The notes beneath the pieces are model-generated. The model saw only the letters and a program-made list of their open reading frames with translations. It was not told where the DNA came from and searched no databases. A stretch of 64,000 nt of DNA from Lonepinella koalarum. GTDB taxonomy: Bacteria > Pseudomonadota > Gammaproteobacteria > Enterobacterales > Pasteurellaceae. This document shows, one piece after another, positions 47,150 through 55,358 of the stretch (positions are counted from its first letter, which is position 1; the number at the start of each line of letters is the position of its first letter). The translations under genes were made by a program, and so were the position numbers. The stretch lies in the NCBI RefSeq assembly GCF_004565475.1, contig NZ_SRHX01000001.1, positions 1-64,000 on the forward strand. The letters are read 5' to 3'.

Positions 47150-48217
47150 ATGTTAATAAAAAAACTCATGGTGATCTTTTGGGGTTCTCGTAAACCGACG
47201 AAATGCCGTGATTTATCTCAGGTTAAGTCAGTGTTACTCAATCCTATCGGTGATGCCATTGGCGATGCAATCGTGCATGGGTTACATTTAAGACAATTGA
47301 AATCTCGTTATCCTAATTTGAAAATTGGTGTATTGGTTACGGATCGTAATAAAGTAGTTTTTGAAGCAAGTGGTCTGGTGGATGAATTTATTCAGATGAC
47401 ATTCATCAATTACTGCCGGCAAAGAAAGAAATGGGATCTCTATCTTGATTTTACGCCACAATTTACCTCTCGAGCATTAATGTTAGATAAAATATTAGCG
47501 CCGCAGCGAGTGATGATTTTTAGTAAGGCGGCTAAAAAATATTATTCCTTAGACAATATTCATAATTATGATTTTTATCAACCAATTTCACCGAATACGC
47601 ATCTGAAAGATTATTTAATGCACAGTGATTTTGCTCCTGAGTTGTCGGGGCAGGCGCCAGAAGTTTATCAGTTAAATTTGGCGGAGGAGGTCAAGCAAAA
47701 AGCAGAAAAATTATGGGAAAGCGATAAAGTTCGAATCTTGATTTGTCCACAAGGGAGTTCGGTAAAACGTTTATCACCTGAAGAATGTGGGCGTATTTTA
47801 CAACACATTCACGTACAATCTTGGGGGCAAATTGATATTCAATTAGGTTATAGTGCGATGAATGAGGAATATTTGGTTGGGTTAAAGCAATTTTCTTCTC
47901 TCCCGAACGTTCGTGCCTCTGAACGTACTACGGTCGAGCAATATTTAGCACTAGTTAATTCAAGTGATATTGTACTTGCGGTGGATAGTGGCGGTGTACA
48001 TGTGGCTTGTGCATTGCGCAAACCATTGTTGGCATTTTATGCGAATTTCCCGAGTAATATTGGGAAATGGGGGCCTTATAGTCAGAATATGAACCAGGTA
48101 GAAATGTTAGTGGGGCAATCTGTGGCATCAAGCGCTGATGATACCTATGGATTTGATATAGAAAAAGCAGGCAAATGGTTAAATCAACAGATTGAACAGA
48201 AATTAGCTTTGATGTAG
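47150..48217 (+). CDS. Family 9 glycosyltransferase, paralogue A
   Basis: A GT9 (heptosyltransferase superfamily) protein of 355 aa. The N-terminal glycine loop is VLLNPIGDAIGDA, and the C-terminal donor-binding motif is VLAVDSGGVHVACALRKPL. It is paralogous to the 50257-51354 product: both share QRKKWDLxLDF, SA/LAPxxxMIF, and the C-terminal DxTYxFDxxKAxxWL pattern. ATG 47150 (GGGGTGC upstream) aligns with the paralogue's start; ATG 47132 is also in frame. A hairpin follows the stop. Acceptor and sugar are unknown. Confidence 0.75.
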   Translation: MLIKKLMVIFWGSRKPTKCRDLSQVKSVLLNPIGDAIGDAIVHGLHLRQLKSRYPNLKIGVLVTDRNKVVFEASGLVDEFIQMTFINYCRQRKKWDLYLDFTPQFTSRALMLDKILAPQRVMIFSKAAKKYYSLDNIHNYDFYQPISPNTHLKDYLMHSDFAPELSGQAPEVYQLNLAEEVKQKAEKLWESDKVRILICPQGSSVKRLSPEECGRILQHIHVQSWGQIDIQLGYSAMNEEYLVGLKQFSSLPNVRASERTTVEQYLALVNSSDIVLAVDSGGVHVACALRKPLLAFYANFPSNIGKWGPYSQNMNQVEMLVGQSVASSADDTYGFDIEKAGKWLNQQIEQKLALM

Positions 48218-48225
48218 AAAAAACT

Positions 48226-48246
48226 AACCCCTGCCTAGCAGGGGTT
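48226..48246. terminator. Hairpin between GT9 gene and relE-like gene
   Basis: AACCCCTGC, loop CTA, GCAGGGGTT. On the minus strand it is followed by AGTTTTTT, so it terminates leftward transcription best. Confidence 0.7.
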
Positions 48247-48298
48247 CATTCCATACAAAGGGACTCAAATATTAGCAATAATTTTTGCGTAATATTGC

Positions 48299-48571
48299 TT
48301 AAACCAAATGCCCTAACTGGCGATAAACTTCCGCATCATTGCGTTTACCAATACGCAAAACAAGGATTTCTAATATATCGTTATTAATTTGATAAATAAT
48401 ACGATATTCTCCTGATTTAATCCGTCTAAGCGTTGGATAGCCTGTAAGTTGTTTAGATTGAAGTATCAGTGGGTTTTCTACTAATAGATCAATCTTAGCC
48501 ATATTAGCCAATAGCGTCAAATTTTTGTTCATTTTGGAATCAAGATCACGAAAATAGCCTGAAATTTACAT
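48299..48571 (-). pseudogene. RelE/ParE-superfamily toxin gene with a nonsense second codon
   Basis: The frame reads ATG TAA at 48571-48566, then continues open as ISGYFRDLDSKMNKNLTLLA to a stop at 48299. If codon 2 were AAA, the product would be 90 aa, the normal RelE length, with TLRRIKSGEYRIIYQI and ILVLRIGKRNDAEVY as the toxin core. As it stands, only an internal ATG (48532) gives a 77-aa product lacking the first strand and helix start. No antitoxin gene lies beside it; upstream on the other strand is the Rpn gene. An intact but alternatively started toxin cannot be excluded. Confidence 0.65.
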
Positions 48572-49084
48572 TTTACTGATGTTAAGATCTTATTGAAATT
48601 ACTGGCTACAAGCTAAGGAAAAACAATGAAAACGCCTTCTCGCTATATTGATTTAACCACCGATTATGGATTCAAAAGAGTTTTTGGCACAGATGTAAAT
48701 AAAGATTTACTTATAGACTTTCTTAATGAACTTTTTCAAGGTAAAAAAGTGATCAAAGATCTCACTTACAATAAGAATGAACAACAGGGCGACATTGCCG
48801 AACAAGGGTTGGTGATTTTTGACCTAACTTGTACAAGTGAGGACGACTCGCAATTTATTATTGAAGTACAACGTAGTAAGCAAAATCATTTTAAAGAACG
48901 CACCATTTATTACGGCAGTAAACTCATCAGCGATCAAGCCCCTAAAGGCGGTGTAAATGGTTGGAATTATGCTATTACTGAAGTTTATGTCATCGCCATT
49001 ATGGACGGTTTTTACTTTTCTGACAGTAAAGAATATCTACACGATATTTGCCTTTTCAATCAAAAGACAGGGCAAAAGTTTTAT

Positions 49085-49352
49085 CTGATCGTGCCGTAAA
49101 ACACTGCCCTTTAGGGCGGTGTTTTACGGCACAAATAAAAATAGAAAATTACTCAAAATTTGAGTACAATCAATTCGTGTTAACAGAGATATGCTTAGGC
49201 TTTCTCAATGACGACATATTCAGGGTAGGACATACCCGTAGAGCTTGTGAAGTGAATATCGTTAGATGTCAGCAACAAGAACCCACCGAGAGTAGCCCCC
49301 GAAAGGGGGAGCTAGTAGGAATCCCCGTCCTTTAGGGTGGGGAGGATGTCAA
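49085..49352 (+). mobile_element. 268-bp IS200/IS605-type deletion derivative with TnpB tail and putative omega RNA end
   Basis: The left end carries a 19-bp stem with a TTTA loop (49091-49109 with 49114-49132). The right end has CCCCGTCC/GGGTGGGG with a TTTA loop (49323-49342) and terminates GATGTCAA, as in IS605-group elements. There is no target duplication. Bases 49225-49335 still encode the last 36 residues of TnpB (VGHTRRACEVNIV ... GELVGIPVL, then stop). No tnpA or other tnpB remains. In this family, the 3' end of tnpB plus the right end encodes the guide RNA; a CCCCC-GAAA-GGGGG hairpin is at 49296-49309. It inserted after TTTAT within the Rpn gene. Confidence 0.85.
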
Positions 49353-49619
49353 GATAGACTAGCTCTTATCTATATTGAATTACTAAATTTCAATAAGCCG
49401 GAGACAGTACTGGAAAGTGATTTGGACAAATGGTTATTTGTATTGAAAAATATGGCAAGACTGGATAAATTGCCTACGTTTTTGAAAAAGCCTGTTTTCC
49501 AGAAACTATTTCAAATTGCCGAGTACAGCAACTTAAACAAAGGGGAAAAACAGATGTACGATGTCAGTTTAAAACGCAAATGGGATGAGTATGCCGTACG
49601 TGAATATTGGGAAACCGAA

Positions 49620-49706
49620 GGTATGCAAAAAGGTATAGAGAAAGGCATAGAGAAAGGTATGCAAAAAGGTATAGAGAAAGGCATAGAGAAAGGTATGCAA
49701 AAAGGA
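49620..49706 (+). repeat. 36-bp tandem repeat in the Rpn gene tail
   Basis: Two full 36-bp units (49620-49655, 49656-49691) and a partial third encode G-M-Q-K-G-I-E-K-G-I-E-K. In-frame coding repeats; such tails are common in Rpn proteins. Confidence 0.85.
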
Positions 49707-49831
49707 ATACAAGAAACGCAAAGAAAAAATGCGTTAAATATGCTTAGTCTTGGATTGAGTTTAGAGATTATTTCAAAATCAGTTGATTTACCCATTGATG
49801 AAATTAAAAAACTTTGTAGCCTATAAAACAA

Positions 49832-49857
49832 AACCCCAGTTCTCACTGGGGTTAGTT
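49832..49857. terminator. Bidirectional terminator between Rpn and rpmE
   Basis: AACCCCAGT, loop TCTC, ACTGGGGTT, with T-rich sequence on the right and TTTTGTTTT on the minus strand to the left. Confidence 0.8.
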
Positions 49858-49882
49858 TTATCAAATAGAATCCAAAAACAGA

Positions 49883-50095
49883 TTATTTTGAACTTGGAAT
49901 ACTAAAACGTTTGTTGAAACGTTCTACACGACCACCCGTGTCAACCACACGTTGTTTACCTGTGTAAAATGGATGACAGTTGCCACAAACGTCTAAGTTT
50001 AAATCTTTGCCTACGGTTGAGCGAGTTTTGATGACATTACCGCAAGAACAAGTTGCCGTAATTTCTTTATATTCTGGATGAATACCTTGTTTCAT
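49883..50095 (-). CDS. rpmE: 50S ribosomal protein L31 (zinc-binding, C+ type)
   Basis: A 70-aa ribosomal protein. It has the four zinc cysteines (CSC near 16-18 and CGNC near 37-40), so it is the C+ form; a C- paralogue under Zur control is not in the window. The start ATG 50095 gives [12 protein letters not shown] and has GAGG upstream; the open frame reaches 50107. In E. coli rpmE is next to priA; here a GT9 gene lies between them. Confidence 0.95.
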   Translation of the reverse strand: MKQGIHPEYKEITATCSCGNVIKTRSTVGKDLNLDVCGNCHPFYTGKQRVVDTGGRVERFNKRFSIPSSK

Positions 50096-50256
50096 AGAAA
50101 ACCTCAAATTGAAGCCATGCCGCTATAAGATCGATTCTAAAAGAACATCAAACACCGCATGTGATTAATAATACACTATCGAAAATCCCAACAAATTTAA
50201 ATAGGGTTTTCTGATAGCACGCTAAAAAGAGCCGAAATTATACAATAATTTGAAAA

Positions 50257-51354
50257 TTATGCAAGATTCTGGGCTTGAATAAATTGTTTAAGCCATGCAA
50301 TGGCTTTTGCGGTATCAAAATTATAGGTTTCATCAACGCCAGTGTGAATCCTTAATGGATTTCGTGCCACTAAATAACATTGTGGTATATTTGCTGGCAA
50401 TAATGGTTTCCAAGCGCTGAGTGTGGGTTCACTATTGGCATGAAAACTTAACAAAGGTTTATCAAAAGCACAAGCTAAATGTAACGAACCACCATTAACG
50501 GCAAACACTAAATCAGCTTTTTTCATTAATGAGAAATATTCAGCAGCACTCGTTTTGGGCGATAAGTGAATGGTTAAATCAGGGCAGAGTGCTTGCAATT
50601 CTTGTTGATAGCGTTCTGCTGCACTTGTAAAACTGACAACAATTTGGAAAAATTGTGGTTGAGTAATACTTTTATTTAAAATTTCAGCTATCTCAACCGC
50701 TGGCACTTCTCTTGAGCTACCTTGCAAACAAAGCAAAATATTGATTGATTTAGCAACAATATTGTTGGCTACACAAGATTGCCAATATTTTTGCATTTTT
50801 TCATCATTACTAGGTGACGTGTGTACGACTGAATGAGCGGGATTAAGTGTCGCCATTTTAGCTAGTATAGATTGATTGACATATTTACTAAATAGTACTT
50901 TTTCACCTAAATTAGCATTAAAATCAAAATGTTTTACATTGTTAAAATGGTAATGTTTTTTCTCGTATTTACGGAAAATCATCAGATATTTAGGTGCCGA
51001 AATAAGATCCATAATCAGGCTACTCGTATTGAAATTATTTTCAAAGTCTAATAATAAATCCCATTTTTTACGTTGCTTAAAGCAATTTCCAATCTTTATC
51101 TCAATCAATTCGTCAACTACTCCACAAGCCTCAAAAATAGCTCGATTGGAGGGGCCAACCCAGACTGCAATTTTTGCCTTAGGATAAATTTGGCGGATTT
51201 GTTGCAAATGAGCAGTATGCACACAAGCATCACCAAAAGCGCGACCTAATGGGCGAAATAAAATAGATTTTACTTCATGCAAAACGGATTCATGTATTGG
51301 ATTTTTTCGTCTATTAGGTAAACAAGCCAATAACAAATTTTTAAATAGGCTCAT
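50257..51354 (-). CDS. Family 9 glycosyltransferase, paralogue B
   Basis: A GT-B glycosyltransferase of 365 aa, related to the 47150-48217 product. Its N-terminal loop is ILFRPLGRAFGDACVHTAHL and its C-terminal donor motif VFAVNGGSLHLACAFDKPL, in which the usual DSG aspartate is replaced by N (VNGG). It lies in a short minus-strand insertion between rpmE and priA, which are neighbours in other gammaproteobacteria. It may be an LOS-specific accessory gene. Confidence 0.72.
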   Translation of the reverse strand: MSLFKNLLLACLPNRRKNPIHESVLHEVKSILFRPLGRAFGDACVHTAHLQQIRQIYPKAKIAVWVGPSNRAIFEACGVVDELIEIKIGNCFKQRKKWDLLLDFENNFNTSSLIMDLISAPKYLMIFRKYEKKHYHFNNVKHFDFNANLGEKVLFSKYVNQSILAKMATLNPAHSVVHTSPSNDEKMQKYWQSCVANNIVAKSINILLCLQGSSREVPAVEIAEILNKSITQPQFFQIVVSFTSAAERYQQELQALCPDLTIHLSPKTSAAEYFSLMKKADLVFAVNGGSLHLACAFDKPLLSFHANSEPTLSAWKPLLPANIPQCYLVARNPLRIHTGVDETYNFDTAKAIAWLKQFIQAQNLA

Positions 51355-51458
51355 AAAATCATTCTCAAAAAATCGTTCTAAAAATAAAAATTGGGCTGAT
51401 TATATCTTAAATTTTTCCGCTATAATACTGCTCAATTTTATTCCACAGAGAAAAATAA

Positions 51459-53663
51459 ATGCAAATTGTTCGTGCCGCTTTAAATGTTCCGCTCATGCGT
51501 TGTTTCGATTACCTCTTACCGCAAAGGGTAAAGGCTCAAATCGGCGTACGTGTGCTGGTGCCTTTTGGAACAAGAAAATTGGTGGGAGTGGTGACAGAAT
51601 TGCCCGAACAATCGGATTTTCCACTAGAACAGCTTAAGCAAGTGATTGAGGTGCTTGATAAACAATCTATTTTTAGCGAACCGTCTTGGAAATTATTGAA
51701 TTGGGCATCAAACTATTATCATGCTTCTTTAGGTGAAGTGTTAATTTCTGCTTTGCCCGTTAAATTGCGAAATGGCGAAAGTGCGGTGCAAAAATCGAAA
51801 ATTTTGTGGAAAATCACCGCACTTGGTGAGCAAGCACTTTTATCTGGTGCATTGAAACAAGCAAAGAAACAGATTGCAGCCTTGCAAGCATTAAGTCAAT
51901 CTTCGTTAGAAAAAAGCAATAATGAATTTAATTCCGCCATTTGGTCTGCCTTAAAAGAAAAACAATTTGTCGAAGAAATTGAGCAAGTTGTTGAGATAAA
52001 AAGTTGGCAACATAGCTTGGGTGATTTGCCGGTGGCGAAAGCGGAAAATCGCTTAACGTTAAATAAACAACAGGCGTTAGCGTTTACTCAGGTGCTGTTT
52101 CAACAAGGGTTTGCGGCATTTTTGTTAGATGGCGTAACAGGTTCGGGCAAGACTGAAATTTATTTACAACTGATCGAAGAAACCCTGAAAAAAGATAAGC
52201 AAGTTTTAGTGTTAGTGCCTGAAATTGGCTTAACGCCACAAACGGTGCAACGGTTTCAATCTCGTTTTAATGCGCAAATAGATGTATTGCATTCAAATTT
52301 AAACGATACGCAACGTTTAAATGTGTGGCAACGAGCGAAAACGGGACAAAGTGCGGTGGTCATTGGTACAAGATCGGCGTTGTTCACGCAATTTGCTGAT
52401 TTAGGGCTGATTATTTTAGATGAAGAACATGATAGTTCTTTCAAACAGCAAGACGGCTGGCGTTACCATGCTCGAGATTTGGCGGTGGTGTATGCGAAAC
52501 AGTTGGATATTCCCGTGTTAATGGGATCCGCAACGCCAAGTTTAGAAAGTTTAAATAATGTTAATTTAGGTAAATATCAGCATATTTTATTATCTAAACG
52601 AGCGGGTAATGCGCTCATGGTTGAATGTCAATTAATTGATTTAAAAAAGCAAAATGTCATCAATGGATTGTCGGTGGCATTATTAAAGAAAATAGAAGAT
52701 CATTTGCAAAAAGGCAATCAGGTACTGTTATTTTTAAATCGGCGGGGTTTTGCACCCGTATTATTATGCCATGAATGTGGTTGGATAGCGGATTGTCAGC
52801 ATTGTGATAAACCATTAACTTATCATCAACATCAACGTGTTATGCGATGCCATCATTGTGCTTCACAACGTCCGATTCCACGTCAATGTGCGAAATGTGG
52901 TTCAACTAATTTAGTCACTACGGGGCAAGGAACGGAACAGCTAGAACAGACGCTACAACAGCGTTTCCCCCAATATGGCATTACTCGAATTGACCGAGAT
53001 AGCACCGCTCGCAAAGGTAAATTAGAAAGTCATTTAAATGATATTCAGCAAGGTAAAAGCCAGATTCTAATTGGTACACAAATGTTAGCCAAGGGGCATC
53101 ATTTTCCGAATGTAACATTGGTCGCATTGATTAATGTGGATAGCGGTTTGTTTTCCTTAGATTTTCGTGCAGAAGAACGGTTAGCTCAGCTTTATGTGCA
53201 AGTAGCAGGGCGTGCAGGACGGGCGGAAAAACAAGGTGAAGTGGTGTTACAAACCCATTATCCAGAACATCCTTTATTGCAACGTTTATTGCAAGAGGGG
53301 TATAACGCCTTTGCGGTAGATGCTTTACACATGCGGCAGGTTATGGGCTTGCCACCGTTTAGTTCACAAGCCTTATTTAAGGCACAAAGTCGTAACAGTA
53401 TCGAAGCAGAGCAATGTTTACAGCAAATTGCCGATTATTTCCAACAATGGAAACTGGCTCAAAATCAACCGCACTTGCAGATTTTAGGGGCGATGCCCGC
53501 TCCATTTGCCAAAAAAGCCGATCAATTTCGTTGGCAATTATTGTTACAACATGAAAACCGAGCGATATTACAACAAGCATTACGAGATTTTGACCAGCAA
53601 GAAATAGAAAAATCGTGGCAAGTGAGGTTAAATTTGGATGTGGATCCGCAAGATCTGTCTTAA
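51459..53663 (+). CDS. priA: Primosomal replication restart helicase PriA
   Basis: PriA recognises stalled or D-loop forks and loads DnaB. The 734-aa protein (E. coli 732) has an N-terminal 3'BD domain (about 1-105), helicase motif I GVTGSGKTEIYL (about 221-232), DEEHD (motif II), and a zinc region with four paired cysteines (CHECGWIADCQHC, CHHC, CAKCGS). The C-terminal lobe has LIGTQMLAKGHHFPNV and QVAGRAGRAEK. It is upstream of ftsN, as in E. coli priA-cytR-ftsN. Confidence 0.95.
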   Translation: MQIVRAALNVPLMRCFDYLLPQRVKAQIGVRVLVPFGTRKLVGVVTELPEQSDFPLEQLKQVIEVLDKQSIFSEPSWKLLNWASNYYHASLGEVLISALPVKLRNGESAVQKSKILWKITALGEQALLSGALKQAKKQIAALQALSQSSLEKSNNEFNSAIWSALKEKQFVEEIEQVVEIKSWQHSLGDLPVAKAENRLTLNKQQALAFTQVLFQQGFAAFLLDGVTGSGKTEIYLQLIEETLKKDKQVLVLVPEIGLTPQTVQRFQSRFNAQIDVLHSNLNDTQRLNVWQRAKTGQSAVVIGTRSALFTQFADLGLIILDEEHDSSFKQQDGWRYHARDLAVVYAKQLDIPVLMGSATPSLESLNNVNLGKYQHILLSKRAGNALMVECQLIDLKKQNVINGLSVALLKKIEDHLQKGNQVLLFLNRRGFAPVLLCHECGWIADCQHCDKPLTYHQHQRVMRCHHCASQRPIPRQCAKCGSTNLVTTGQGTEQLEQTLQQRFPQYGITRIDRDSTARKGKLESHLNDIQQGKSQILIGTQMLAKGHHFPNVTLVALINVDSGLFSLDFRAEERLAQLYVQVAGRAGRAEKQGEVVLQTHYPEHPLLQRLLQEGYNAFAVDALHMRQVMGLPPFSSQALFKAQSRNSIEAEQCLQQIADYFQQWKLAQNQPHLQILGAMPAPFAKKADQFRWQLLLQHENRAILQQALRDFDQQEIEKSWQVRLNLDVDPQDLS

Positions 53664-53757
53664 TTTCCTCGCCAAATGAACAATAATTGAGTAGAATTAG
53701 CGACTATTTAGTCATTTCACTTATCTATCAACATATTATTTATCGGAATATTATATA

Positions 53758-54573
53758 GTGGCACAGCGTGATTACGCCGCACGTAGCGGTTCAAAAAAGA
53801 AGAAATCAGCCAACAAATCTCGGTTATTAGCTATTGCAATTGGTGTTGTTGTTGCTTTTGTTCTTGCTCTTTATTTATTAAAAGAAAAAGCACCTGAGCC
53901 GGTCAAGCAAAATACGCCGTCCGTAGTATCTGAAGCAAAAGACAAGCATAAGAGTCAATTGCCAAGTAAACTTGAAGAAACCTTTTCTTATATTAAGGAA
54001 TTAGAAAGCCGTTCTATTACGAATAGCCAACCAGCGCAATTAAGTGAAGCCCAGAAAGCGGAGTTGAAACGTTTGCAAGAAGAAGAACAGGCGAGACAAG
54101 CGGCTTTAGAAAAACTAAAACAGACAGAATCGACAAATATGACCATGACCCCAAACGCTGGTGTTCAAGTGGTCGATGCTAAGTTAACGGACAGCGCGAC
54201 TGAGTCAGCAGTGAGTGATGAAGCCAAATTAACGGCAGAACAAGAACGAAAAGTCGCAGAACAGAAAAAACTGGCAGATCAACGTAAAAAAGAAGAAGAA
54301 CGTAAACTTGCTGAACAGAAAAAAGCAGAAAGCAAAAAAGTGGATTCAGCAAAATCGGCGGGAAAATTTGGCTTACAATGTGGCGCTTTTAATGATCGTG
54401 CGAAAGCAGAAAGTTTACAAGCTCGTTTGGCAATGGCGGGATTAAATGCACGTATTACCGAAAGCGGTAAATGGAACCGGGTTTTAATTGGACCGATTGG
54501 TGATCGCCCCGCAGCAGCATCTGCTCAACAACAAGCAAGTGCTATTGCTGGCTGTGTGATAATTGGAATGTAG
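53758..54573 (+). CDS. ftsN: Cell division protein FtsN
   Basis: FtsN is the late divisome protein that triggers septal peptidoglycan synthesis. The 271-aa bitopic protein has a short cytosolic part, a transmembrane helix (about 22-41), three weak helices in the periplasm, a Glu/Lys-rich coiled-coil-like linker (about 95-195), and a C-terminal SPOR domain (about 197-271, starting GKFGLQCGAF) that binds denuded glycan. GTG 53758 is the start. Shorter than E. coli FtsN (319), mainly in the linker. Confidence 0.9.
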   Translation: MAQRDYAARSGSKKKKSANKSRLLAIAIGVVVAFVLALYLLKEKAPEPVKQNTPSVVSEAKDKHKSQLPSKLEETFSYIKELESRSITNSQPAQLSEAQKAELKRLQEEEQARQAALEKLKQTESTNMTMTPNAGVQVVDAKLTDSATESAVSDEAKLTAEQERKVAEQKKLADQRKKEEERKLAEQKKAESKKVDSAKSAGKFGLQCGAFNDRAKAESLQARLAMAGLNARITESGKWNRVLIGPIGDRPAAASAQQQASAIAGCVIIGM

Positions 54574-54602
54574 GTCAGAAGACTGAGGTCAGGGGACAGA
54601 AT

Positions 54603-54636
54603 AAAAAGACAGAAAAAATTTCTGTCTTTTTTATTG
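54603..54636 (+). terminator. ftsN terminator
   Basis: AAAAAGACAGAAA and TTTCTGTCTTTTT pair around a 3-base loop and the arm ends in a T run. Confidence 0.85.
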
Positions 54637-54660
54637 CTTAATTTTTGAAAATCATTAAAA

Positions 54661-54678
54661 TGAACGAACGTTCATTCA
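54661..54678. promoter_or_regulatory. Candidate TetR-type operator of acrRAB
   Basis: TGAACGAAC-GTTCATTCA is an 18-bp palindrome with one mismatch pair. It lies 78 bases upstream of acrR, where autoregulation by the encoded repressor is expected. Confidence 0.6.
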
Positions 54679-54755
54679 CTGGAGAGGAGAGTGGATTTGG
54701 CAAATCAGTAGAAGTTACTGATTTATTTGTTTTTTAGCTAAACAAAGTGATTTTT

Positions 54756-55328
54756 ATGCAAAATTCTGAACTAGATATGGTAGAGCAAATTTTTATCGCA
54801 ACAGAAAAGTTAATGGCGGAATATGGTTTGCCTTACTTATCTATGCATAAAATTGCTAAAGAAGCCAAAATATCTGCTGGCACAATTTATATTTATTTTA
54901 AAAGTAAAGAAGAATTGTTAGAGCAATTTGCGAGGCGAGTGTTTTCCAATTTTCAACGGGAAATCGCACGAAATTTTGATGAAACCAAGCCTTTTTTTGA
55001 GCAGTATCGACAAATGTGGAAAAATATTTGGTCCCATTTGTTAAAAAATCAAATGATGGTGGCGAATATACATCAATATAGAGCCTTACCTAAATTTAAT
55101 GAAATTTGTCAGGAATTGGATAAACAAAATCTATGGACGAATTTTTGTACTAAAGCAAAACAGGCTGGTGAAGTATGTGATTTACCCACCGATGTATTGT
55201 TTTCTATCAGTTTAGAAAGTGCGATGAAATTGTCATTTAGAGCGTTAGACTCTGCTGTCAAAGAGCCCCTTTCTGATGATACCTTAGAAATGATTATTGA
55301 AAGAACTTGGCGTTCTATTCAAAAATAA
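54756..55328 (+). CDS. acrR: TetR-family repressor of the efflux operon (AcrR)
   Basis: A 190-aa repressor with an N-terminal HTH (about 27-50: MHKIAKEAKISAGTIYIYFK) and a ligand-binding helical domain. It lies 30 bases upstream of the RND adaptor gene in the same direction, so it is the first gene of an acrRAB operon, an arrangement also seen in H. influenzae, unlike the divergent E. coli arrangement. ATG 54756 is chosen over the GTG at 54747. Loss of this gene in Haemophilus raises efflux-mediated resistance; here it looks intact. Confidence 0.85.
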   Translation: MQNSELDMVEQIFIATEKLMAEYGLPYLSMHKIAKEAKISAGTIYIYFKSKEELLEQFARRVFSNFQREIARNFDETKPFFEQYRQMWKNIWSHLLKNQMMVANIHQYRALPKFNEICQELDKQNLWTNFCTKAKQAGEVCDLPTDVLFSISLESAMKLSFRALDSAVKEPLSDDTLEMIIERTWRSIQK

Positions 55329-55358
55329 ATTTAGTTAATTATTTTACGGAGTTTTTTT

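Larger units (their letters stand above)
48626..49826 (+). pseudogene. Rpn/PD-(D/E)XK nuclease family gene split by a small IS element
   Basis: Rpn (PDDEXK_2 'transposase') proteins are nucleases that stimulate recA-independent recombination in E. coli. The first part (48626-49084) encodes 153 codons with the start YIDLTTDYGFKRVFG and the catalytic pattern IFDLTC...FIIEVQ, then KERTIYYGSKLI. The reading then enters a 268-bp element and stops after L-I-V-P. The second part (49353-49826) gives DRLALIYIELLNFNKPE, then DKWLFVLKNM and a repeat-rich tail. Joining the parts gives 310 codons in one frame. The tail has 12-residue repeats (49620-49706). AAGGAAAAA precedes the start. Confidence 0.85.

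Noticed and set aside
49048-49335. Open frame of 95 codons across the rpn junction
   Set aside because: It is a chimera of out-of-frame rpn sequence and the last 36 codons of TnpB; not an independent gene.
49620-49706. Short direct repeats as a CRISPR array
   Set aside because: The units are contiguous, without spacers, and code in frame for the Rpn tail.
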